This document shows, piece by piece, positions 47,052-54,061 of a stretch of DNA of 64,000 nucleotides. Location of the stretch: the NCBI RefSeq assembly GCF_900114385.1, contig NZ_FOSW01000001.1, positions 434,001-498,000 of the forward strand, given 5' to 3'. Source of the DNA: Geodermatophilus ruber. GTDB taxonomy: Bacteria; Actinomycetota; Actinomycetes; Mycobacteriales; Geodermatophilaceae. Under the pieces are notes generated by a model. It did no database searches and was not told the origin of the DNA. It was given only the letters and a program-made list of their open reading frames with translations. The position numbers and the translations under genes were made by a program. The number at the start of each line of letters is the position of its first letter. Within the stretch, counting starts at the first letter, position 1.

Positions 47052-48575
47052 TCATCCTCGTCGTGGCCGGTCAGGCCGCTTGCCACCAGGCGGGGCCGCG
47101 CGCTGCACCGGTGACGGGCGGGTGGGCAGGAGGGCGCGCGGGTCGCGGGCGCGCAGCACGCCCCACCACAGGCCCGCGCCGTAGGCGAGGTCCTCCAGCC
47201 GCCGGGCGGCGGCGAACCGGAGCGGGCCGACCCGGCGGCGCTGCGGCCACCAGGCGACGGCGGCGTCGGCGACCGCGGCCGCGGCGACCCACCGCCGGGC
47301 CCGCCTCGAGAGCACCCCGACGGCCAGCGCCACCGGCCAGTGGTGCCGGGTGGCCGCGCGGACGAGGGTGCGGCCGGCCGCGGCGGTGCCCCGCAGCACG
47401 AGGGTCCCCGCGAGCGCGAGGGGCGGCCGCTCCCCCGGGCGGGCCAGCCGCCGGGCCAGGCGGCCGGTGGCCACCGCGAGCACCCCGGCGGCGGCGCCGC
47501 GTCCGGGCCGGCCGCCGGTCAGCGCGAGAACCCAGGCCAGCGCGGACCAGGGCGAGAGCACCACCGGGGCGACCGCGGCGCCGTGCCGGGCGGCCAGCAG
47601 GGCGGCGCCGGTGCCGTAGAAGGCGCGGCGCCGCAACCACTCCGCCGTCTCCGACGGGTGCTCGTGGGCCACTGCGGCGACCGGCTCGTAGCGCACCCGC
47701 CAGCCGGCCGCGGTCAGCCGCCAGACCAGGTCGACGTCCTCGGCGACGCGCATCGTCTCGTCGAAGCCGATCCCGAGCGCGTCCCGGCGGGCCAGCAGCG
47801 CTGCGCTGGGCACGTACGACACCGCCGTCCCGGGCAGCACCGGCGCGGGGTGCGGGCCCATGTCCAGCGCGCTCACCGCCGTCTCGTAGCGATCCACCCA
47901 CCCCGCGAACGGCCTGTGTGGCCCCGAAGGCCGTTCGGGCCGGGGCAGGGCGGTGATCCGCGGGGCCACCAACGCCAGCCGGGGATCGGCGCAGTGGCGC
48001 AGCAGCGGCGCGGCCCAGCCGGGTCGCGGCACGCAGTCGGAGTCGAGGAAGGCGACCAGCTCGGTGGTCGCCGCGCGCAGGCCGCGGTTGCGGGCGGCTG
48101 CCGGCCCACGGCTGGTGGCATGCCGCAGCACCTGCGCGTCGTGGCAGGCGGCGGTCGCGGTCACGGCGGCCGGGTCGGCCGAGCCGTCGTCGACCACGAC
48201 CACCGGGACCGCCGCGGTGGCCGGGTCGGCCCGCAGCGCGGCCAGCAGGCGGTCGAGCGCGACGGGGCGGTCCTTGACCGGGACGACCACGGTGAGCCGG
48301 CCGGCCGGCGGCCCGTGCAGGTCGGGGTGGGCGAGACCGGCGTCGAGCAGCCGGGCGGCCAGCGCGGCGGTGGGGGCGTCCCGGACGACGAGCCGGTCAC
48401 CGCGCAGCAGCTCCCGGGCACGGGGCAGGAGGCGCACCAGCCGCAGCGGCGAGCCGCCGAGCAGCGCCGTCCCGCCGTCCCGGCGCCGGGTCCGGGGGTC
48501 CAGCCGGACGGCGAAGCCGTCGGGGAGCCGCGCGGCGGGCGGCTCGGCCACCGTGGGCGCCGGACCGGGCCTCAT
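47052..48575 (-). CDS. mftF: mycofactocin glycosyltransferase MftF
   Basis: A 507-residue family-2 glycosyltransferase that adds oligo-glucose to (pre)mycofactocin. RLTVVVPVKDRPVALDRLLAAL begins the GT-A domain, VVVDDGSAD and the DxD-type LDSDCVPRPGW bind nucleotide sugar, and AEDVDLVWRLTAAGWRVRYEP carries the ED-x-D acceptor motif. The N-terminal 90 residues (LPDGFAVRLDPRTRRRDGGTALLGGSPLRLVRL) are specific to MftF, and the C-terminal third is hydrophobic and may attach to the membrane. The ATG at 48575 overlaps the stop of the isochorismatase-fold gene. Confidence 0.92.
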   Translation of the reverse strand: MRPGPAPTVAEPPAARLPDGFAVRLDPRTRRRDGGTALLGGSPLRLVRLLPRARELLRGDRLVVRDAPTAALAARLLDAGLAHPDLHGPPAGRLTVVVPVKDRPVALDRLLAALRADPATAAVPVVVVDDGSADPAAVTATAACHDAQVLRHATSRGPAAARNRGLRAATTELVAFLDSDCVPRPGWAAPLLRHCADPRLALVAPRITALPRPERPSGPHRPFAGWVDRYETAVSALDMGPHPAPVLPGTAVSYVPSAALLARRDALGIGFDETMRVAEDVDLVWRLTAAGWRVRYEPVAAVAHEHPSETAEWLRRRAFYGTGAALLAARHGAAVAPVVLSPWSALAWVLALTGGRPGRGAAAGVLAVATGRLARRLARPGERPPLALAGTLVLRGTAAAGRTLVRAATRHHWPVALAVGVLSRRARRWVAAAAVADAAVAWWPQRRRVGPLRFAAARRLEDLAYGAGLWWGVLRARDPRALLPTRPSPVQRAAPPGGKRPDRPRRG

Positions 48576-49114
48576 CCCTCGCCGAGGGCCTCGGCCGTCG
48601 TGGTCACCTCGACCAGCGGCGTGTAGGACCCGAGGATCCGCAGCGTGTCCTCGTGCGCCTCGTCGTCGGCCCCCGCGCACGCGTCGGCGACCACCCGAAC
48701 CGGGACGCCGGCGTCGGCCGCGGGCAGCACGGTGGAGAGGACGCAGCAGTCGGTGGCCACGCCGGCCACGGTGAGCGGCCCGTCGCCGACGAGCGCGGCG
48801 ACCTCGGGGACCCACTTGCCGAAGGTCGAGGCATCGACCACGGGCGAGCCGCCCGGGTCCTCGGAGAGCTGGAGCAGCGGGAGGGCGTGCGGCTCGCGGA
48901 AGTAGGCGTACTTCGCGTAGTAGTCGACCCAGGCGCCGACCGGCTCCTCGGGCACCACGAAGCGGGTGAACACCACCCGGTCCCGGTAGGCCTCCACCAG
49001 CGACCGGATGCGCGGGCGGATCTCGTCGAAGCGGGGCGTCGTCCACGGCGACCCCGGATCGCGGAAGACCTCCTGGTAGTCGACGACGAGCAGCCAGCCC
49101 GGAGGAGAGCCCAT
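48572..49114 (-). CDS. isochorismatase-family cysteine hydrolase coupled to mftF
   Basis: A 180-residue isochorismatase-fold hydrolase. The catalytic triad is present: Asp12 (VVDYQEVF), Lys100 (STFGKW) and Cys124 (GVATDCCVLSTV). Relatives hydrolyse amides (nicotinamide, ureidoacrylate) or enol ethers; the substrate here is unknown. Its stop overlaps the mftF ATG (ATGA), so it is translated with the mycofactocin glycosyltransferase, which is unusual and suggests a link to cofactor processing or turnover. Divergent from the DUF427 gene at 49165. Confidence 0.88.
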   Translation of the reverse strand: MGSPPGWLLVVDYQEVFRDPGSPWTTPRFDEIRPRIRSLVEAYRDRVVFTRFVVPEEPVGAWVDYYAKYAYFREPHALPLLQLSEDPGGSPVVDASTFGKWVPEVAALVGDGPLTVAGVATDCCVLSTVLPAADAGVPVRVVADACAGADDEAHEDTLRILGSYTPLVEVTTTAEALGEG

Positions 49115-49164
49115 ACTCCCGACCCTAACCAGCCACGCCGAGCGCCCAGCCGCGAGGAGGACCC

Positions 49165-49932
49165 GTGCCGGAGCACCCCGGGCCCATCGTCCCCGTCGAC
49201 CACGTCGAGCCCGCGCCGCGGCGGGTGCGCGCCGTGCTGGGCGGGCGGACCGTGCTGGACACCGGGGCGGCCCGCTACGTCTGGGAGTGGCCGCACTACC
49301 CCCAGTACTACGTGCCCCTGGCCGACGTCGACCCCGCGGTCCTCGTCGACGAGGGAACCACCGAGACGTCGAGCCGGGGGACCGCGCGCCGGCACGGGCT
49401 GCGGGCGGGCGGGGTGAGCCGGCCGGGCGCGGCTCTCGTGCACGGCGCCGACGCGCCCGGGATCCTGCGGGACACCGTGCGCTTCGAGTGGTCGGCGCTG
49501 GACGCGTGGTTCGAGGAGGACGAGGAGGTCTTCGTCCACCCGCGCAACCCGTACGCGCGGGTCGACGCGCTGCGGTCCACCCGGCACGTCCGCATCGAGC
49601 TCGACGGCGTGGTGCTGGCCGAGTCGTCGTCCCCGGTGATGGTGTTCGAGACCGGGCTGCCGCCGCGCTCCTACCTGCCGCGGACGGCGGTCGACCTCAC
49701 CCACCTGGTGCCCAGCCCGACCCGGACCGCGTGCCCGTACAAGGGCCGCACCAGCGCCTACTGGTCGGTGGCGATCGGGGACGCCGTCCACCCGGACGTG
49801 GCCTGGTCCTACGACTTCCCGACCCGCGAGCTGCTGCCGATCGCGGGGATGGTGGCCTTCTACGACGAGAAGGTGGACGTCGTCGTCGACGGGCAGCGCC
49901 GGCCCCGGCCGCGCACCCACTTCTCCGACTGA
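49165..49932 (+). CDS. DUF427 domain protein (two tandem domains)
   Basis: A 255-residue cytosolic protein with two DUF427 units, at about residues 18-120 and 140-250. Each contains the pattern VxxxLGGRxVLDTxxARYVWE...YYVPLADV, or its counterpart HVRIELDGVVLAES...FETGLPPRSYLP followed by TACPYKGRTSAYWSV. The C-terminal unit is the better conserved one. No enzymatic role is established for this family. GCGAGGAGG before the GTG at 49165 supports the start. It is divergent from the mftF operon and convergent with mftE. Confidence 0.85.
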   Translation: MPEHPGPIVPVDHVEPAPRRVRAVLGGRTVLDTGAARYVWEWPHYPQYYVPLADVDPAVLVDEGTTETSSRGTARRHGLRAGGVSRPGAALVHGADAPGILRDTVRFEWSALDAWFEEDEEVFVHPRNPYARVDALRSTRHVRIELDGVVLAESSSPVMVFETGLPPRSYLPRTAVDLTHLVPSPTRTACPYKGRTSAYWSVAIGDAVHPDVAWSYDFPTRELLPIAGMVAFYDEKVDVVVDGQRRPRPRTHFSD

Positions 49933-49941
49933 CCCGGCGGA

Positions 49942-50637
49942 TCAACCCCGCAGCCGGCCGGCGTCGTCGACGTCCCAGGCCGCGACGGCCCCGGTCAGCC
50001 GCCCGGCCAGGCCGGCGAGCAGCCGCGCGCCCTCCTCCGCCGAGGCGCCGGCCGGATCGCCGAGCACGCCGGTCGGGCTGACCGCGCGCACGCCCTCGGC
50101 CCGCAGCCGGGGCAGCAGCTCGGCGATCGGGGTGGTCTCGCCCGCCACCGCCCGGTCGGTCCGCACCCGCGCCGGTTCCACGTGCAACATCAGCGACGTC
50201 TCGGTGCGCCCGGCGTGCGCGTCCGCGCCGGCCACGCCGCAGGGGAACCAGGCGACGTCCCGCCCCTCCGACCGCAGCAGCGGCACGGCCGTGCGCAGCG
50301 CGTCGAGGTTGCCGCCGTGCCCGTTGACCAGCAGCAGCCGCCCGGCCCACCGGCAGGCGGAGCGGCCGTACTCGACCAGCAGCCCGGCGAGCGCCTCGGT
50401 GCCGAGGGAGATCGTGCCGGGGAAGCCCTCGTGCTCACCGCTGGCGCCGTAGGCCAGGGCCGGGGCCAGCAGCGCGCCGTCCAGCGCGCCGGCGGCGGCC
50501 TCGGCGACCGCGCAGGCGACCGTCGTGTCGGTCGCCAGCGGCAGGTGGTGCCCGTGCTGCTCGACCGCGCCGAGCGGCACCAGCAGCAGCGGGCGCTCGG
50601 GCAGGTCCGGCCAGGTCGCACCGGCGAGGGACGTCAC
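49942..50637 (-). CDS. mftE: mycofactocin precursor peptide peptidase MftE
   Basis: A 231-residue creatininase-family metallopeptidase that releases the C-terminal Val-Tyr-derived dipeptide core from the MftC-modified precursor. The metal motif is EQHGHHLPLATDT (Glu26, His28, Asp36) near the start. FPGTISLG and LLVNGHGGN are family signatures, and a later Glu in AGRTETSLML completes the site. The GTG at 50637 is 14 bp after the upstream FadH/OYE gene stop, so the two are co-transcribed. Its position near mftABC and its length match MftE. Confidence 0.92.
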   Translation of the reverse strand: MTSLAGATWPDLPERPLLLVPLGAVEQHGHHLPLATDTTVACAVAEAAAGALDGALLAPALAYGASGEHEGFPGTISLGTEALAGLLVEYGRSACRWAGRLLLVNGHGGNLDALRTAVPLLRSEGRDVAWFPCGVAGADAHAGRTETSLMLHVEPARVRTDRAVAGETTPIAELLPRLRAEGVRAVSPTGVLGDPAGASAEEGARLLAGLAGRLTGAVAAWDVDDAGRLRG

Positions 50638-50651
50638 CGGCGCAGCGTAGG

Positions 50652-52595
50652 TCAGAGGGCGCGGCCCACCCGCTCGCCGTCGAGGGTGGCCGCGGACGCC
50701 CGGCGGGGGGCCAGGCAGTCGCCGATCCGGTGCACCTCCAGGCCGTCGTCCCGCAGCGCCTGCCAGAGCTCGTCGGCCGGCTGCGGGGGCGTCGCCACCA
50801 CGACCCAGTCGGCGGTCCGGAGCTCCTCCGCCCCGGTCGGGTGGTGCACCAGCCGCACGCGCAGCCGTGCCCCCGCAGCGACGTCGGCGACGAACCGGTC
50901 GGGGCTCTGCCGGATGCCCAGCGCGGCGGCCCGCCGCTGCCAGGCGGGCATCTCCAGGGTGAGCCCGAGGTCCTGGCCGGCGACCATCGCCGCGGTGACC
51001 AGCTCCACCGCGCAGCCGCGGCCGGCGAGCAGCTCCGCGGTCGAGGGGGCCGCCGCCGCGCCCAGGTCGTCGACCACCAGCACCGACCCGGCCGGCGTCG
51101 CGCGCCCGGTGAGCACGTCGCGGACGTCGACCACCCGGTCGCCGCGCCCGGCCCAGTGCGGGCGCAGCGGGCGCGCGCCGGTGGCCAGGACGACGACGTC
51201 CGGGGCGGCGTCCCGGACCATCTCCGCGGTGGCGCGCACGCCGACCCGGATCTCGACGCCGGCGCGCGCGCACTCCGCGGCCAGGTCGGCCACCAGCGGC
51301 AGCAGCCCGGACCGGCCCGGTGCCGACGCCGCCGCCCGGACCGCGCCGCCGGTGTCGGCGTCCTGCTCGAGGAGGGTGACCGCGTGCCCGCGCTGGGCGG
51401 CGGTGGCCGCCGCCCGCAGCCCGGCCGGCCCGCCGCCGACGACGAGCACCCGCCGGCGCCGGCGCGGGGGCGGCAGCGGCGCCTCCCGGCCGGCCCGCGG
51501 GTTGGTGACGCAGCCCAGCGGCCGGTTGAGGCCGACCCGCCCGGCGCACTCCTGGTTGCAGCCCAGGCAGGTGCGGATCTCCGCGGCGCGCCCGGTGCGG
51601 ACCTTGGTGGCGAACTCCGGGTCGGCGATCTGCGCGCGGACCAGCCCGACGAGGTCGCAGTCGCCGGCGGCCAGCGCCTGCTCGGCCTGCCCGGGGTGCA
51701 GGAAGCGCCCCACCCCGATCACCGGCACGTCGACGGCGGCCCGGACGGCGGCGGAGACGTACCGGGCGTAGCCCGGCGGGGTGGTCATCGGGGGGATGAC
51801 CTGCTCGAGGGTCGCCGTCGCCACGCCGACGGTGGTGTTGACCCAGTCGACGAGGCCGGCCGCCGCCAGCAGCCGGGCGGTCGCCACGGCCTCGTCCAGC
51901 GTCGTCCCGCCGGCCACGCCCTCCTCCCCCGCCAGGCGGACGCCGACCGCCAGCGCCGGCCCCACCGCCGCGCGGACCGCGGTGAGCACCTCGACGAGGA
52001 ACCGTGCCCGGTTCTCCAGCGGGCCGCCGTAGCCGTCGGTGCGCCGGTTGGTGGCCCGGGAGAGGAACTGCCGGACCAGCGAGGACTGCGAGCACTGCAC
52101 CTCGACGCCGTCGAACCCGCCCGCCGCGCAGCGGGCCGCGGTCCCGGCGTAGCCGGCGACCAGCCGGGCGATCTCGGCGACCGAGACCTCCCGCGGCACC
52201 GCGCGGAACAGCGGGTCGGGTACCGGGGACGGCGCGAGGACCGGTACCCGGGTATGGGCGGTGTCGGACTGGCCGCCGTTGTGGTTGAGCTGGGCGAACA
52301 CCGGGGCACCCGCCGCGTGGACGGCGTCGGTGAGCGCCCGGTAGCCGGCCAGGACGGCGTCGTCGGAGCCGCGGATCAGCTTCTCGTAGGGCCGGTCGGC
52401 GGGGTCGGTCGTGGACTCCTCGGTGATGACCAACCCGGCGCCGCCGGCCGCGCGGGCGGCGTAGTACGCGGCGTGCCGGGGCGTCGGGAGGCCGTCCTCG
52501 GCGAAGTTGGTGAGGTGCGCCGGGAAGACGATCCGGTTGGGCACCGTGACCGGGCCGAGCCGCAGGGGCGTGAACAGCAGCGGGTAGCCGCTCAT
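50652..52595 (-). CDS. mycofactocin-system FadH/OYE-family oxidoreductase (second copy, type 2)
   Basis: A 647-residue flavo-iron-sulfur enzyme built like 2,4-dienoyl-CoA reductase. An FMN-binding OYE barrel (PLRLGPVTVPNRIVFPAHLTNFAEDG, VRLAGEEGVAGG) spans about 1-350. A [4Fe-4S] ligand cluster follows (CLGCNQECAG...GCVTNP, about 357-382), then an FAD/NAD(P) domain (VLVVGGGPAGLRAA). In the barrel the usual 'GYL' after GVEV reads QCSQSSLVRQFLSRATNRRTDGYGG, so the catalytic tyrosine position is not tyrosine. Located directly upstream of mftE. Its substrate is unknown; such genes recur in mycofactocin loci. Confidence 0.9.
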   Translation of the reverse strand: MSGYPLLFTPLRLGPVTVPNRIVFPAHLTNFAEDGLPTPRHAAYYAARAAGGAGLVITEESTTDPADRPYEKLIRGSDDAVLAGYRALTDAVHAAGAPVFAQLNHNGGQSDTAHTRVPVLAPSPVPDPLFRAVPREVSVAEIARLVAGYAGTAARCAAGGFDGVEVQCSQSSLVRQFLSRATNRRTDGYGGPLENRARFLVEVLTAVRAAVGPALAVGVRLAGEEGVAGGTTLDEAVATARLLAAAGLVDWVNTTVGVATATLEQVIPPMTTPPGYARYVSAAVRAAVDVPVIGVGRFLHPGQAEQALAAGDCDLVGLVRAQIADPEFATKVRTGRAAEIRTCLGCNQECAGRVGLNRPLGCVTNPRAGREAPLPPPRRRRRVLVVGGGPAGLRAAATAAQRGHAVTLLEQDADTGGAVRAAASAPGRSGLLPLVADLAAECARAGVEIRVGVRATAEMVRDAAPDVVVLATGARPLRPHWAGRGDRVVDVRDVLTGRATPAGSVLVVDDLGAAAAPSTAELLAGRGCAVELVTAAMVAGQDLGLTLEMPAWQRRAAALGIRQSPDRFVADVAAGARLRVRLVHHPTGAEELRTADWVVVATPPQPADELWQALRDDGLEVHRIGDCLAPRRASAATLDGERVGRAL

Positions 52596-52640
52596 CCGCT
52601 CCCTCCTCGCCGTCCCCGGGCCGCCCGGGAGACTCGCAGC

Positions 52641-53021
52641 ATGACGCCTCGACGCTGCCCCTGCGGGACCGGCCTCCCCTACGCCGAGTGCTGCGGCCGG
52701 CTGCACGACGGCACCGCGCCGGCGGCGACCGCCGAGCAGCTCATGCGCTCCCGCTACAGCGCCTTCGCCGTCGGGGACGCCGCCTACCTGCTCCGGACCT
52801 GGCACCCGGCCACCCGGCCGCGGACGCTGGAGCTGGACCCCGCGGTGCGCTGGACCGGGCTGGACGTGCTGGCCACGAGCGGCGGTGGGCTGCTGGCCGG
52901 CGAGGGGACCGTGGAGTTCCGGGCCGCGTACCGCCACGAGGGGCGGTCCGGCGATCAGCACGAGGTCAGCCGGTTCGTCCGGGTGGACGGCGCCTGGCGC
53001 TACCTGGACGGAGAGGGGTGA
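52641..53021 (+). CDS. YchJ-like (UPF0225) SEC-C motif protein
   Basis: A 126-residue small cytosolic protein. The N-terminal zinc finger is RRCPCGTGLPYAECCGRLHDG, a SEC-C-type motif. It is followed by the YchJ core TAEQLMRSRYSAFAVGDAAYLLRTWHPATRP and a compact NTF2-like fold ending VDGAWRYLDGEG. The function is not established in this family. It is the only rightward gene inside the leftward mft block, lying between the two mycofactocin-system oxidoreductases. The ATG at 52641 follows a GGGAGACTCGCAGC leader. Confidence 0.88.
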   Translation: MTPRRCPCGTGLPYAECCGRLHDGTAPAATAEQLMRSRYSAFAVGDAAYLLRTWHPATRPRTLELDPAVRWTGLDVLATSGGGLLAGEGTVEFRAAYRHEGRSGDQHEVSRFVRVDGAWRYLDGEG

Positions 53022-53094
53022 GCACGTCACCGCCTCCGGCCGTCCGCAGTGAGCGACCGGGTGCGGCGGCCGGGCGGCCGCCGCACCCGACGCC

Positions 53095-53931
53095 TCACCG
53101 CACGGTGTAGCCGGCGTCGACCGGCAGCGTGACACCGGTGATGTAGCGGGCCTCGTCGGAGACGAGGAAGAGGATCGCGTTGGAGATGTCCACCGGGTCG
53201 ACGTAGGGGACCGGCAGCGGGTGCAGCGTCTCGAACAGCTCGGTGAACTTCTCCCGGGTGGGCTCCGGGTCGTCGGGCGTGAACAGCCCCCAGGTCTTCG
53301 GGTTCTGGATCATCACCGTGTCCACCCCGGTGGGGTGCACCGTGTTGACCCGGATCGCCTGCTTGCCGAACTCGTTGGCCAGCGTGCGCATGATGCCGAT
53401 GACGCCGTGCTTGGCAGCGGTGTAGTGGATGGTGTTGGGCGTCCCCTTGAGCCCGGCGGTCGAGCTGGTGAGGACGATCGCCCCGCCGCGCCCGCCCGCG
53501 ATCAGGTGCGGCAGCGCGACCTTGCAGGTGTTCCAGACGCCGGTGAGGTTGATGTCGATCATCTCGCGCCAGGCCTCGTCGGAGAGCTCCAGCGACGGCG
53601 CGAGCTCGAACACGCCGGCGTTGCCCAGCACGATGTCGAGCCGACCGAGCTGGGCGACCCCGTCGTCGACTGCCGCCCGCAGCGCCGCCGGGTCCCGGAC
53701 GTCGGCCTGCCTGGCGATGATCCGGCGGTCCAGCTTCTCGACCTGCCGCACCGTCTCGGCGAGGTCCTCCGGCGTCGACGGCGGGTACATCTGGATGCTC
53801 TCGACCGGCCCGCAGAGGTCGACGGCGATGATGTCGGCGCCCTCCTCGGCCAGCCGGATCGCGTGGCTGCGGCCCTGACTGCGCGCGGCACCGGTGATGA
53901 ACGCGACCTTGCCCTCTACTCGTCCGGTCAT
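53095..53931 (-). CDS. mycofactocin-coupled short-chain dehydrogenase/reductase
   Basis: A 278-residue SDR of the mycofactocin-dependent subfamily, whose NAD is bound non-exchangeably and is reoxidised by mycofactocin. The Rossmann motif GAARSQGRSHA is at about 14-24. Between strand 2 and the ADV motif is the diagnostic insertion VESIQMYPPSTPEDLAETV, which buries the cofactor. NAG, Ser (TSSTAG) and YTAAK form the active site. GAGGGGAG precedes the ATG at 53931. A longer in-frame start at 54009 would add a PSDRR-repeat leader and is less likely. An alcohol, terpene or steroid substrate is usual; not deducible here. Confidence 0.92.
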   Translation of the reverse strand: MTGRVEGKVAFITGAARSQGRSHAIRLAEEGADIIAVDLCGPVESIQMYPPSTPEDLAETVRQVEKLDRRIIARQADVRDPAALRAAVDDGVAQLGRLDIVLGNAGVFELAPSLELSDEAWREMIDINLTGVWNTCKVALPHLIAGGRGGAIVLTSSTAGLKGTPNTIHYTAAKHGVIGIMRTLANEFGKQAIRVNTVHPTGVDTVMIQNPKTWGLFTPDDPEPTREKFTELFETLHPLPVPYVDPVDISNAILFLVSDEARYITGVTLPVDAGYTVR

Positions 53932-53950
53932 GCCTGCTGCTCCCCTCGCA

Positions 53951-53995
53951 CGTCGGTCACGTGGTCGTCGGTCACTTGGTCGTCGGTCACTTGGC
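53951..53995 (-). repeat. three tandem 15-bp repeats upstream of the mycofactocin SDR
   Basis: CGTCGGTCACGTGGT, CGTCGGTCACTTGGT and CGTCGGTCACTTGGC follow each other without gaps, 20 bp before the SDR ATG. They may be regulator-binding iterons in the SDR promoter or leader. Being 15 bp long they also read in frame as PSDRR units if an upstream start were used. Confidence 0.7.
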
Positions 53996-54061
53996 GGTGA
54001 AGCCGGCATGGACGTGCGATCGCCCCTGCCCGCGCGCGGCGCCGATGACGTGCGCCACAAG

